Positions 1 through 10,572 of a stretch of DNA of 64,000 nt are shown piece after piece. The translations under genes and the position numbers were made by a program. Origin of the DNA: Septoria linicola (taxonomy: Eukaryota > Ascomycota > Dothideomycetes > Mycosphaerellales > Mycosphaerellaceae); contig CP099425.1 of NCBI GenBank assembly GCA_024114885.1, forward strand, positions 372,001 through 436,000, given 5' to 3'. Numbering within the stretch: position 1 is the stretch's first letter; every line of letters begins with the position of its first letter. Under the pieces are notes generated by a model. That model was given only the letters and a program-made list of their open reading frames with translations. It was not told the DNA's origin and did not search any database.

Positions 1-1585
1 TAATCTATAAGTATAGCAAGCCGTCTTACTTTATAACGCGTGTAATAGTAACTATGTTACCGTTCCTACCTCTTATATAAAGCGTCTAAAGCTCTATTAA
101 GTAATAATAACGCTTATTATAGAGTTATTCTATAGAAATTAGGTTAGCTACGAGGCCTAGTACAAATAACGCGTTTATAAACTATATATCTTATCTAGTA
201 ATGCGTAGCTTGATCGTGTAGCGCGTAGTAGCTATAAGATAACTATTACCTGTCTTAATATAGACAGTATATAGCGTACTATTAACGATAACCGATTTAT
301 CGTACGTTATATATATTATCGCGCTAGAATCGACTACCTAAGCGTTAGAGCTTAATACGGCTTATAAAGCGCGTACTATTAACTCGTTAAGGACAATATC
401 GGTTAAAGCTATAAACATACGCTACGAGTCCGTAGTCGTAGTTATATTAAGTTATAAGTAGTTACTTCTAGACTATCCTTAAGTAGACTTCTTCTATTAT
501 TACTTCTATAGACTACGACGATATTCTGCCGTTATATAACTAGTCGTCGTAATATAGTTATCGTAGTAGAGAGTAGGATTCTTGCCTTTATAGTAGTCCG
601 CTACGATATAGCTAATCTTACTATAGTTATTATACTTCTTCGTACTTCCTAAATTCTGTTTCGTAGGCTTTACTATATTAAAAGTAGTCTCTAATCGTAT
701 ACGTATAAACTATTTATTATTAGTAGTAGCGATAACCGACTCGAGTATAAGTTCCTTCCTATTATATAGCTATATATACTATATCTAATAGAAGGCTTCT
801 AACGGTAGGTAATAACTAAGTAAACTAATTATCTAGTAGGCTATAAATGTATCTATAACGATAGCCTTAGTATCCTTTAGGTTATTAACCTTACGCCTGA
901 ATTCGTTAGTAAACTTCTTAATATCCTTATCTTTAAAGTAGTATTCTAGGAACTCTTCGAAGTCGCTAAAGTCGCGTATAAAGCCCTATTAACCGTAGGT
1001 CTTTTAGAGTTACTCTCTAACCTTCTTAGAGGTTTTAAGAGTAGTAAGTATAACGCGGACGTAATTAGCGTATTATATAAGTATATATAGGCGTGCTTAT
1101 TAGTCTCTTACGACCTATTTATCTACCTTGTCTTTAAAGACTTCTTATATCTCGTCCTTGTTTTAGACGAGTAGTTTAGTACGTAATCCGTTAATATAGT
1201 AGAGTAGTTTCGTACTCTAGAGCGCTAATTTAATTAAATCTTCCTATTAGATCTAATTCTCTAACCTCTTTAGCTTGAAGCCGATAGAGGGAATAGTATT
1301 AGTAGATATAGTGCTTAATACTTAATATAGTGCCCTAGAGGGTCTTCGAGTCGCCTTATTAAAGATCTTTTAAATCGCCTACTAGAGGTCTTTAAGTCGC
1401 CTACTAGAGATCTTTTTAGTTATACTAGATAGCGCTACTCTTGCGAGCGGTAGTACGAGGGCTTATAACTAGTTAATATAATAAGTTATTATAAAGAAGT
1501 AACTAGCTACGGAAACCTCGAGTTGCGAATGCGTGTCGACATTCTTGGCACGCTAAAGTGCCTGAGGCATCCATACTGATCAAGT
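1..1585 (-). mobile_element. RIP-degraded Copia-type LTR retrotransposon, 5' part, cut by window edge
   Basis: This stretch is the reverse complement of 11284-12867: base 1 corresponds to about 12867 and the outer end at 1585 to the start of the other copy's 5' LTR. It is therefore a second copy in inverted orientation, running off the left edge. Bases 1 to about 1500 are AT-rich, full of TpA and depleted in CpA/TpG, with no open frame, which is the RIP pattern. The outer 80 bases or so of its LTR are not visibly mutated. Only the gag-side part lies in the window. Confidence 0.85.
1471..1585 (-). repeat. 5' LTR of the left Copia copy
   Basis: It aligns to the 122-base LTRs at 11284-11405 and 15851-15972 but lacks 7 bases near its inner end, giving 115 bases. 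Read on the minus strand it starts ACTTGATCAG and ends ATTAACT. The inner third is RIP-mutated and the outer two thirds match the clean 3' LTR of the right copy. The flanking five bases, GAGCG at 1586-1590, would be the target duplication; the partner lies outside the window. Confidence 0.75.
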
Positions 1586-1742
1586 GAGCGATAATGGTGA
1601 AGATAATACTCACTGCACGGTGAAGGGGCTTCCAGGTCCCATCAATCACTGTCTTTCGCGTGCTTAGCGCGAAATCTACACGTCATCCTCGACCGCGTCG
1701 TGCTGCATCTTACTTTCCTTCTGATCGCATCATTTCACTTCA

Positions 1743-2522
1743 ATGAGCAATCTGTTCCAGTCGTACTTTGACACTCTCACAACAGACCGCAAATCCACCA
1801 GTCCAGCAAAGAACCAACCTCGGCAACCACGACCTCCACCAAAGAAACTCTCCAAGGCCTTCACTCGCCAACTCGCCAAAACTCTTGCAACACCCAAAAA
1901 GCCCCTCAAGAAGAAAACCACCAAGCGCAAACGGCCCCTCCCCGCCAAAATGCCAAAACGCGCCGCCGCACAGTCCTACGACAGCGACAACGGCTTCGTC
2001 GAAGACGCCCCCCGCAGCAAGAAGACCAAAGCATCCAACAACCGCAACACAGTCAAAGGAGAACTCCCAACCAAAGAAACCGACCCCAAAGATGGTTCCG
2101 TCTTCTGGACCATCGCCTCCAAACGCCGCCTCCAACTCAGCGAATTCAAAGGCACAACCATGGTTGGCGTGAGAGAGTACTACGAGAAAGATGGAGAAAT
2201 GTTGCCGGGCAAGAAGGGCATTTCGATGACGTTGGAGCAGTTTAATATGGTGGTCGAGTTGTTGCCGCAGTTGGAGGGGGAGTGTAAGAGCAAGGGGGTG
2301 AGGTTGGCGAGGCCGAGGTATGGTGGGGTGGCAGCTGGTGGTGGAGAGGAGGATGATGGTGAGGATGATGTAGAGGAGGAGAAGGAGAAGGAGGGTGAGA
2401 AGGTGGATGACGATGAGGAAGTAGAGGAGGAGACGGTGCCGAAGAAGACGAAGAGTAAGCTGGACAAGTTCAAGCACAAGGCAAAGAATCATGAGGCTAC
2501 GAGTGATGAGGAAGAGGGATGA
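1743..2522 (+). CDS. SUB1: PC4/Sub1-type transcriptional coactivator
   Basis: This is a nuclear single-stranded-DNA-binding coactivator of RNA polymerase II. The PC4 core spans about residues 120-180 of 259, beginning with FWTIASKRRLQLSEFKG and including an MTLEQFNMV segment. It is preceded by a basic and acidic disordered arm and followed by a very acidic, E/D/K-rich tail. The gene is a single exon. The first in-frame ATG at 1743 adds a K/P-rich leader of 69 residues. The ATG at 1950 (MPKRAAAQSYDSDNGF) looks like the usual start of this family, so the leader may be 5' UTR. Base composition flips from C-rich to G-rich on the coding strand near 2161. Confidence 0.85.
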   Translation: MSNLFQSYFDTLTTDRKSTSPAKNQPRQPRPPPKKLSKAFTRQLAKTLATPKKPLKKKTTKRKRPLPAKMPKRAAAQSYDSDNGFVEDAPRSKKTKASNNRNTVKGELPTKETDPKDGSVFWTIASKRRLQLSEFKGTTMVGVREYYEKDGEMLPGKKGISMTLEQFNMVVELLPQLEGECKSKGVRLARPRYGGVAAGGGEEDDGEDDVEEEKEKEGEKVDDDEEVEEETVPKKTKSKLDKFKHKAKNHEATSDEEEG

Positions 2523-3258
2523 AGTCGGAGTGGATGATGTGAGGGACGACGAACATCGCGTTAACGACGAATGTCGCGTTGATGATGAATGATACCCAGG
2601 AGTATGCGCACATGAGACGAACGAATGCTCTTTTCGTATGGCATAGGGATATAACTACCTGCTAATGCATTACGAACTACTCTGTCTCCATTTTCAGACC
2701 GTGTTGGATATCTAGAGAGCCTGACGAACCACACCTACCGAGACGATTCAGAGTGAGTGTGCTTGCCACACGAGTAACCAAGGTTGGAAGGAACTCGGAG
2801 GAGCGCCAGAGATGGAGACAGGAACTACTTACTTTGTGCTCCTGTCACTTCCATTTCTGCTCCTGCTGCTGCCCAGTTTCCCCGATCTGAAGCTTTCCAC
2901 CCATCTATACTAACAGCTACTCTCTGCCTCGCTATCACAACACTCACTGTTTCCGATCCACGTCGTCCGCTCACAGCAGCTCGTCCAGATCTTGCGTGGC
3001 GTAGTCCCCATCGTCTATTCTAGAGGCTCTTGTCACAACAATCCGACAATCATGAAAGCTGCTAGCTCAGCTCCGTACGTGGGCGCTGCTGAGTGGTCTA
3101 CCAGCTGCTGATCTCCGTCTCCCATAAAACCAGCACTTGCTTCCGTTCCCCATCGGAGGCTCACAGCATCTCGTCCAGAACGCAAGTGGCGTAGTCCCGA
3201 TCAGTCTTTCGAGAACCTCTTGCCATGATATCGACAGAGTCACGATTGCGCGCATCTC
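2523..3258. other. intergenic, no gene seen
   Basis: This lies between the convergent PC4 gene and the minus-strand coiled-coil gene. Open frames are short and lack domain resemblance. It presumably holds both 3' UTRs. Confidence 0.5.
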
Positions 3259-4116
3259 TCACTCCTCACCCATCTCCCGCTGCAACTCTTCTATACTCCC
3301 TCTCCACTGCCCGATCCTCCGATCCAACGCCAAACTACTCTCCCTCGAGTCAACCGACCTCACCGCATTCTCCAAATCCCTCACACAAGCCCTCATCAAC
3401 CCCACCTCCCTTTCCCTCCTTCCCTGGCTCATACTCGCCAAGGCCTGCTCGTGAGACAGCGCCGATCTCTCCTCCTCACTCCGCAAAGAAGAAATCATGT
3501 GATTGTAGTGATTGTACAAAGCAGTCAAGCCACTACCATCACACCTGCCGCACGCTTCTCTGCTTTGTATTCGATGGCTGAAGCGCAGCTCGTCGATTTG
3601 AGATTCGCGGTCTGTGAGTTCGCCGTGGAGACGCTGTGAGACCTGGGCCATCTTCATTTCATGGGTGCGTCCGGAGAGGAGGTCCTTCTTGAGCTCTGCG
3701 ATCTCTTGGTCTTTCGCTGCGTCGTCTTTGGCTTTCTTCCTTAGCAGACCTTCCATGCGTCTATTCAGGGCTCGCTTGCTGTCATTTCGGATTGTCTCGA
3801 GCCGAGTGGAATAGTCTTCCTCAGCAAGACGTAGCTTTTCGGTGAGCTGCTGTATCTGAGCATCTTTCGCGTCGTCTGCGGGTGGCTGCATGTGGACGCT
3901 CACACTCTGGCATACGCCAGCGTCTCTGGGCTTCTCCGGACGGTCGTTGAGAGCCTTGATATGCTTGTCTCGGCGATAAAGGCTTTCACGTAGGTCGCGG
4001 AGCTCCACTGACTGGGCAGTGAGGTTGTAGCGTAGACTGTTAACGTATGGGAGTAAGACGAGGACAAAGAGGAGTATGAAGCAGCCGAAAAGTGCGAGAG
4101 CTGGACTAACTTGCAT
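3259..4116 (-). CDS. hypothetical membrane-anchored coiled-coil protein
   Basis: This is a single open frame of 285 residues. Residues about 6-27 form one hydrophobic segment (ALALFGCFILLFVLVLLPYV), a likely signal anchor. The rest is charged and heptad-like (QIQQLTEKLRLAEEDY, KDQEIAELKKDL), suggesting a long coiled coil. A CGRC pair lies near residue 190. I do not recognise the family. The topology suggests a type II membrane protein of the secretory pathway or nuclear envelope, which is inference. Confidence 0.65.
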   Translation of the reverse strand: MQVSPALALFGCFILLFVLVLLPYVNSLRYNLTAQSVELRDLRESLYRRDKHIKALNDRPEKPRDAGVCQSVSVHMQPPADDAKDAQIQQLTEKLRLAEEDYSTRLETIRNDSKRALNRRMEGLLRKKAKDDAAKDQEIAELKKDLLSGRTHEMKMAQVSQRLHGELTDRESQIDELRFSHRIQSREACGRCDGSGLTALYNHYNHMISSLRSEEERSALSHEQALASMSQGRREREVGLMRACVRDLENAVRSVDSRESSLALDRRIGQWRGSIEELQREMGEE

Positions 4117-5016
4117 CGTGACGGTGTGCTTCTGGTATCAGGAGATCCGAGAATGCAGTCGGAAGCAGAACTAAGTGGCCTGGTCGCTAACTTTGTCCGA
4201 GAAGGGTGTGCCGTCTACTTTCTGCGGTTCACGAAATCGGTTGAGCCTATTGATGTAGCAATGAATGGCTTGGCTGCAAGCTTTCTGCGGAGAGCTGGTG
4301 TTTCAATAGTATTGTCTCTATTCTCTCGAGTCCTGAATGCGCAGTCTGAAGTAGACTGAGTAGCCTAGTTGTCGAGTTCTTTTCGAGAAGACTTGTGATT
4401 AGAAGTGACGTCGACCGTTCAATACTAGCAGTTGTCGGCGTAGTCAGCGAGCAGAGTGCGGAGAGTCGAAAACCGATCCTGGTATAAGGTCCAAGGAGCG
4501 ACGATCGATGTAAAAGATATATTCAAAACGCGCCAAGCACAGTCCCGTCGTAGTAAAAATGTGAGGACACCAGTGTTCAGATGCCATTTTGCCAGCACCG
4601 CGACACATTCCACTCAATACCCCGTTCACCTTGTCGGCGGCAGTTCAATAAGTGTTAGACATTGCACTTCTTGAGTCTATAAAAATGCCAACTTTTCATG
4701 AATATGGCGATGTCGTGAGTGTTGGAGTTGACGTCGTTCTTGGGGACAGTATGATACTTCGGGCCGCGCATCGGCAAGCCGAACTTTGTAGCGCGTGCTC
4801 ATCAGGCAGCTTTCCTGCGACAACTGGTCAGCACCAACAATAATGTACTTTGCTTGGTCTGGGCTGCTAAGACGCCGAACGTCAGCAGAAAAAGCCGTGG
4901 AATTTGCCGTGCTTTTGCTTGTCATCTAGTAGTGCTGTTGCTACCTCCCACCAAGCTGCCGCCAACGCCTCGCTTACAAGCATACATCAACTTCTGCGCT
5001 CTGCACTATATTTCTC
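4117..5016. other. intergenic, no gene seen
   Basis: This is 0.9 kb between the start of the coiled-coil gene and the end of SEC24. Several 60-80 codon open frames overlap on both strands; none shows a domain, convincing splice partner or coding bias. Confidence 0.45.
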
Positions 5017-8000
5017 TTATCCCCAGTACGGAACGTTGCTTGCAATGGTGCTTATCGTCTCGGTGAGATTCTTGTCGTTGGCAGATGACTTGGAGCGTTG
5101 ACCGGAGAGCTGGAAGAGAATTAGTGCTGAGCTCGACTATGACATTTGTTACCTCTTTACCTCTTGACTGACACTCCGGTGCAGCATGACCAACCAGTCG
5201 ACATAACTGCTCGCCTCTCCGTTTCTGTCCTCATATAAGAGTCTTGCAAACTCGAATTCGGCTCCATCTAAGCCTTGTCTGGCGAGCTGAATTGCCAGGC
5301 CCTTTGTGCCCCGCCCAGTTCCCGATCCTTGCTCCAACGCAATCAGAACATTGCGTACCTGTGCGTTAAGATGCGTCTCCAGTACCGGTAGTGCGTTGAG
5401 ATTGGGGTCCAGCTTTTGCAGCTCGTTGAAACCCTCGCCAAATAGATCTTCCAGTAAATTCGGGCTGACAAGCTGATGCAGCCAGAGAATGAGCATCTGC
5501 CCATTATCGACCAGATAAGCTCCGCCCTCTTCGATATTAGCGAAGCTTGCGCGCACTCCACGCGGCATCTTCAGGTGTCCATTCTCGTCTGCGAAACCTT
5601 CCTCGGGCTCCATGGCGTGAATTGCGATGACCCGTGGGTAGAGGTACAAGCTCAGTTCGCCAGGACCCATACCCTTGAGCATGCGCAACTCTTGTACACG
5701 TCGATCACTAGGCTCCTTCCCTCCCTTCAACGCCCGTGACTTGATCAAGCCGAGCATGTACATGGCAAACTCCTTCATATGCTCAGGCATGACTAGCTGC
5801 CCTGCGGGATGGGACCCACTGTGGTGCTTGCGGTATGCTGCAAGAACATCGGTTGTCTTGTCCTGTAGCTCTTGTCGCGTGCTAGCCAAAGACTTGTCGG
5901 GAACCTTCGAAGCAGCCTCCTTGGCCAGAACACACAGCACGGCATCCTGGTCAACGAATCGCATGCTATCTCGTGCGTTCTCCGTGACAGTGGCGACAAC
6001 ATTCGTGCATCGCACTCGCCTTTGCCCAGAGGCAGTTGTGTACAGCAAAGCTGACTGGAAGTGAGCATCATGCCGCACCTCGAGCTTGCCATCATAACTG
6101 AAGGTGACCGATAGAGCAGAGTCTTCAGTGACTGATCCCATTTCGAGATCAGCGCCGAAAGTGTGTTGTGTGAAATTGCCGCTGTAGTGCGCGATCTGCA
6201 AGCCGTTGCTGCAGCGTACCTTCATAAGTGCAGCAAAACCTTGTTCTCGCTGCACCGCGTGGCTCAATTCCTTTTGCAGTCGTAGCGTATCCCGGGGGTA
6301 AGCCCAGTTCGGGTAGTAGAATGTGTCGCCTCCAGTCTTTTCAGACACGAGTCCAATTGTAGCAATGTCCAGATACCCGCCAGCGGGCGCTGTCAAGAAG
6401 AAGTCGATACCTACTCCAGCCTTGACCATGTCTGCTTGCAATTTCTTGTAACTCTGGTTCTCGGTCCGCAGTAGCACTTTCTCCTGCTCATGATTGTCGT
6501 TGGTTGAGGTCTGCATGTTTCGATCCCGAACAGTCAATCGACCAGGTCCATGTGTGGGCAAGCTGGCAAGCGAACATATGATCTTTCCACCAGTTTCTGA
6601 CAGTGCTGAAAGTGATGCTTGTAGCGAAGGGAGTAGAGCGGGCTCGGCGTGCTTGATGCGCTCGAACATTGTTGGAAGCTGTTGAAGGAGGGTGACAATG
6701 TTTGACTTGGAGTCCGCCGCGTCCACGAAGAGATGATGTGCAGAGATTGCAGCGAATGGATCATCAAGATCTGAAACGACCAACTGCTGAGGAGCTGAGA
6801 GTGCAGAGGAGACGTTAAAGAAATGGATCTCACGATCGAACGTCATGAAACCGACCTTGGCGCCCGGAGGCACCTTGCTTGACTTGGTTGGCTTTGCTTC
6901 GCTGTCATCGTCGTCCTCACCTTCCTCCTCACCTTCAACATCGTCGCCGTAGAGAGCAGCCAGCAGACCATCGCAAGTCGCCTTGAGAAAGCCACGATTA
7001 CAGCTCTCGGCGCTCACGTCCAACAGGAAGAGGTAGCGCATGCCGACCGGCTCTTTCGACCAGTACTCCTTCGGCACTAGGTATTCGCAAGTACCCAGAA
7101 GTAGCTCTGGACGATCTTGGCGATCTACACGGATTCCGGATGGATCTGTAGGTGCAAAATATTCAGGCGCAACCTCGTTGGGATGCCCACATAGATTACA
7201 AGTCATGCGATTCCCGCCATTCGAGAAGACCATGAATGGGTTTACATAAGCGCGACATCTTCGGCATCGAGGTGGACCGGTCTCGCCAAAGTCTAGGACT
7301 GGAATGGCAGTCTCGCCGTCTGCTTGGCGACTCAATGGCTGCACCACGATGCCCAAAGGTAAACCTGTCGTTGCTAGCTGCTCTTGCGAGTTTGGAATGC
7401 AATTCAGCGTAAGTCTTGCATGTTTGGGAGATGCATTTCCCTGGTCGTATGCCACGTATGGCGTTGTTGCGGGTGGTGGTAATCGCTGTTCCATAGTCGG
7501 GTATACATGCTGCTTGTAATGATCTGCTGGCAAGTCGCGACTGAGTGGTATGCTCGGAATCAAGTCAGGATTCACTCGCTGTGCTCCAGGGGGTTGTCCA
7601 GGCTGCTGAGCATTGCCCATACTAATAGGTGCTCCCGCCGGTGTCCCTGGCGGCTGAAACTGCATTGATGACTGCGGCTGAAGTTGTGTTCCGGGCTGTG
7701 GAAGTGTCTGCGACTGCCATGGCTGTGTCGTCTGCTGCCACGGGGCCTGAGAGGGATCCGCGCCTCCCACTGGTGGGGGAACACCATTCGCACCGAACGC
7801 AGATCCACTAGCTGGCGTCTCGATGGTGTGATGAGCGTGTCTGTCCTTCTTCTTGCGCCGAACAGTCCCAGCCGCGCCGTCCAGCCCCATCTGACCCATC
7901 TGCTGTGCTACTCCGTTGACATCCTGCTGCTGCTGGCCGTACTGCTGGCCATACTGCTGCCCGCCATATTGTTGTTGTTGCTGGTCCATGGCTGGCTGTG

Positions 8001-8175
8001 CTGGCTGGGAGCAAGAACTATTTGCCTGTTGCGGGAAGTACGAGTCAGATTGTTGATAGCCTCCGGGAGAAGGAGCAACACCTGGTCTCAACTGCGATGT
8101 CTGTCGATTCGGTTTGGGTCGATCGTCTCGAGGTGTTCCAAAAGGCGATGCTTGCGGCGAGCTCATAGAAAACAT
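5017..8175 (-). CDS. SEC24: COPII coat subunit Sec24
   Basis: Sec24 is the cargo-binding subunit of the inner COPII coat at ER exit sites. The order is as in the family: a Q/P-rich N-terminus of about 250 residues, the zinc finger (PRCRRCRAYVNPF with a later CNLCGHPNE), the trunk domain (MRYLFLLDVSAES), a beta-sandwich, helical domain and gelsolin-like C-terminus. An acidic insert (EGEEEGEDDDD) lies in the trunk. The main frame would stop soon after SVSQE. A GTAAAG donor, a CACTAAT branch site and a CAG acceptor (intron 5110-5160) join a final exon of 30 codons ending VPYWG. The product is then about 1035 residues. That last exon is inferred. Confidence 0.93.
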
Positions 8176-8666
8176 CGGGCCTGATGAAAGGGTCTGTCCT
8201 GCCTATTTGGCTTCGCTCAGCAAAGCACCATCTGAATACGCTGCTCCCCAAAAAATGTACACGCAAGCCAGTCAATGCCAGCTTTCACATGCAACGTCTG
8301 CCACGTTGGAAGTCAATTCGACATCACATGACAGCGCATCACTTTCGAGAAGTGGAGCATCATCAAAACGCGCCGCCTTCTGCCTCTGCGCGTGCGCTCG
8401 ATCAACAGATCCATCACCACTCCATACCAGATAATGACCATCGCCGGCATCAGTAGAAATGCAATATCAATTCATGCAGCAATGGAATCTTCACAAAGAT
8501 CTGTATAGGAGTAGAAAAGGCGTTGGTTAACGACTCAATGCCCAAAAGTATCCCCTCAACATTCCGACGTCAGCGTGCTCCAGATCAGCGTCTGGGCAGG
8601 AACATATTTCCACAGCATCAACTTTCTCCCTTTAGCCCTACCATATCACAGCTACAGCTGAACAGT
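8176..8666. other. divergent intergenic region
   Basis: This is the shared upstream region of SEC24 (minus) and the small gene at 8667 (plus). No coding signal or recognisable element was seen. Confidence 0.5.
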
Positions 8667-9256
8667 ATGGACCCAAACACATCTACACGCGAGCAATGGA
8701 CTGCTGCGTTGGTCTCGCAGATCATTCCGAATGATGCCAACGCCCAGTACAAGAGCTACACAGAGGGCCACCAGAAGCTCTACAATAAGCTCGCTCACCA
8801 CGCTGCCATGGTGCCAAATCTTGAGCAGACTTTCATGACGCCTGCCGCTTCAAAGAACAAGGTCTACTTCATGTGGTAAGTCATCCCAGACCTGTCCCCT
8901 ACATAAGGCTCACCGTGACAGGGACTTTGTGGGACGGACGCTGCATATCCTCCTTCACCAGCTTCCACCCGCCAAAGACCCGGCTCGGTACAATGCTCAG
9001 CAAAAGGAAGTCTGGTTTGATATTGTTTCTCGGACCGACATGGCTCGCAGCCTCATTACAGACGCCATGCCGGGAATGCTGAACACGATGATTGAGTCTT
9101 CTAATCCAGGTATGTACAGTAGCATTCAACACATCTGCCAAAGGTGCATAATGCAAATCTTCCTATCTAACACGTCACATAGACGAGAGGGAAAGGCACC
9201 CGGATATGGGTGAGGAGATTGTGGCTTTAGCCAATGCTCTGCCAGGCGCAGCTTGA
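8667..9256 (+). CDS. hypothetical protein, three exons
   Basis: Exons 8667-8875, 8922-9109 and 9183-9256 join in frame across introns with GTAAGT and GTATGT donors and CAG/TAG acceptors. They give 156 residues starting MDPNTSTREQW. The product looks soluble and mostly helical, with a conserved-looking core (VYFMWDFVGRTLHILLHQLP). There is no signal peptide or membrane segment. I do not recognise the family. The three frames agreeing at every junction supports a real gene. Confidence 0.7.
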
Positions 9257-9321
9257 TACCTCACTCGCTAGTCCAATGTATCACTCCATCGGATGAACAC
9301 ATCACTGCTCTCGATCTTTTC

Positions 9322-9658
9322 CTACGAGGAACAGTCCGCATCGTCGTAGCGAACGCCATCGCCATTCCTGTCGACCGGTGTGCAGCCATTGCCGTGAACC
9401 TTACATGGACGAGCCTGCGAGTCGTCATCAGCTTCTATGATTATTCAGCCGTCTTGATGTGCTTACCGCGGTACAGGGCAACGACGTCTTGCCATCGTAG
9501 CAACGATTGTCAGCCTTATTGCAGTTCTGAGATCGTCAGTATCTCGACTTATCAAGCACATCCTGACATTCGAGACTCACCCAATAGCCGCCAGCCGGGT
9601 CTGCGAGGACACCCAAAGTCATGCTGGCGATAACGACGAGAAAGGCGAGCAGCTTCAT
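9322..9658 (-). CDS. small secreted cysteine-rich protein (candidate effector)
   Basis: Three short exons (9581-9658, 9467-9526, 9322-9414) join at phase-0 introns of 54 and 52 nt (GTGAGT...CAG and GTAAGC...CAG), giving 76 residues. The N-terminus MKLLAFLVVIASMTLGVLA is a clear signal peptide, so the mature part is about 56 residues. It has six cysteines in contexts NCN, RCY, PCT, PCK, GCT and DCS, enough for three disulfides. A TATA box sits 50 nt upstream. The size, secretion and cysteines fit a fungal effector, antifungal peptide or similar extracellular protein; function is unknown. The exons are too short to be seen as a long open frame, yet all boundaries agree. Confidence 0.75.
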
Positions 9659-9707
9659 GTTGACGGTGCGTTTGATTGATGACACTACCGAGTGCAGGCT
9701 TGAGCCT

Positions 9708-9714
9708 CTTTATA
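9708..9714 (-). promoter_or_regulatory. TATA box of the small secreted protein gene
   Basis: On the minus strand this reads TATAAAG, within GATATAAAGAGG, 50 nt upstream of the ATG at 9658. Position and sequence fit a core promoter. Confidence 0.55.
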
Positions 9715-9777
9715 TCGTGCGGCCGCAGTACACCGCTACATGGCGTGGCTGGAGGCCTGTCCTACCTAGTGTTGTAA

Positions 9778-10053
9778 TGGCACATGGCACGACGTGCCAT
9801 AGTCTTCCATGGCACATGACACAATCATGTGATTAATAACCTCGGGATGAACATGGCAGAAGAGGTTGATTGTTCAGAGACTGACAGCAATAACACTGAA
9901 GACGGGATGCCAGATAGAGTAGATAGTGCTGAATAATCATGGCACATGGCACATGGCACTGGCACATGATGTGCCATAAATCGTCCATGGCACCTCGTAT
10001 TCACAACACTAGTCCTACCACGCCTAATTTGTCGTTGGCGACATGTGGTGCCA
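9778..10053. promoter_or_regulatory. array of eleven TGGCAC/GTGCCA hexamers
   Basis: Eleven copies of TGGCAC or its complement occur in 276 bases, several paired as near-palindromes such as GGCACATGATGTGCC. By chance far fewer than one would be expected. The array lies just upstream of the secreted-protein promoter and overlaps the left arm of an inverted repeat, so it could be transposase-binding subterminal repeats, a regulator-binding array, or both. Confidence 0.6.
9845..10010 (+). repeat. inverted repeat, left arm (unmutated)
   Basis: This pairs with 10400-10572 as an inverted copy. Matching runs include AGATAGAGTAGATAGTGCTG and GGCACCTCGTATTCACAAC. This arm keeps its CpA/TpG dinucleotides. 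Confidence 0.8.
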
Positions 10054-10399
10054 TGCCGTACGGCGCAATGTCGCGACCCGTACATTGGACTACACTTAGC
10101 CGCCAAGAGACTTCGTGAACGATGAACGTGTCTCAGCCGTTAGGCACGCGGCCCGGAGCCGTGATACGATGTCGGTAGCACATCTCGCCTCCAGTCCTGC
10201 TGAGCTGATTCTCGAGGTCAGCGCGATATAGCGCTTGACATCAGGAGAACAGCTAGCATCGACTCTGTCAGCGCATTCCATAGTCTTGCGAAAGTCTAGA
10301 CCCTCAGACAATGAACTGGGCTTAGGTTTCAGGACGAAAAGTGGAGGAACACCACTGGGCATGCAGACCAAGCAACTGCTCGACTGAATAGTCAGCAGC
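10011..10399. other. spacer between inverted-repeat arms
   Basis: This is 389 bases of normal composition. The minus strand has one open frame of about 90 codons (10096-10371) without recognisable domain or signal peptide. With its arms the whole 728-bp unit resembles a non-autonomous DNA element, which is inference. Confidence 0.4.
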
Positions 10400-10572
10400 A
10401 GCGTTGTGAATACGAGGTGCCATAGACGATTTATAGCATATCATGTGCCAGTGCCATGTGCCATGTGCTATGTAACATGATTATTCAGCACTATCTACTC
10501 TATCTAGCATCTAGTCTTCAGTATTATTGCTGTTAGTCTCTAAACAATTAACCTCTTCTACTATGTTTATCC
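10400..10572 (-). repeat. inverted repeat, right arm (RIP-mutated)
   Basis: This is the reverse-complement copy of 9845-10010. Differences from the left arm are mostly C-to-T at CpA or G-to-A at TpG (for example CAGAAG to TAGAAG, TTGATT to TTAATT, AACACT to AATACT) and become denser to the right, towards the retrotransposon block. Confidence 0.8.

Noticed and set aside
7684..8434. Long plus-strand frames antisense to SEC24
   Set aside because: They mirror the repetitive Q/P-rich codons of the SEC24 N-terminus and have no domain of their own.
10096..10371. Minus-strand frame inside the inverted-repeat spacer
   Set aside because: About 90 codons with no signal peptide, transposase motif or splice partners.
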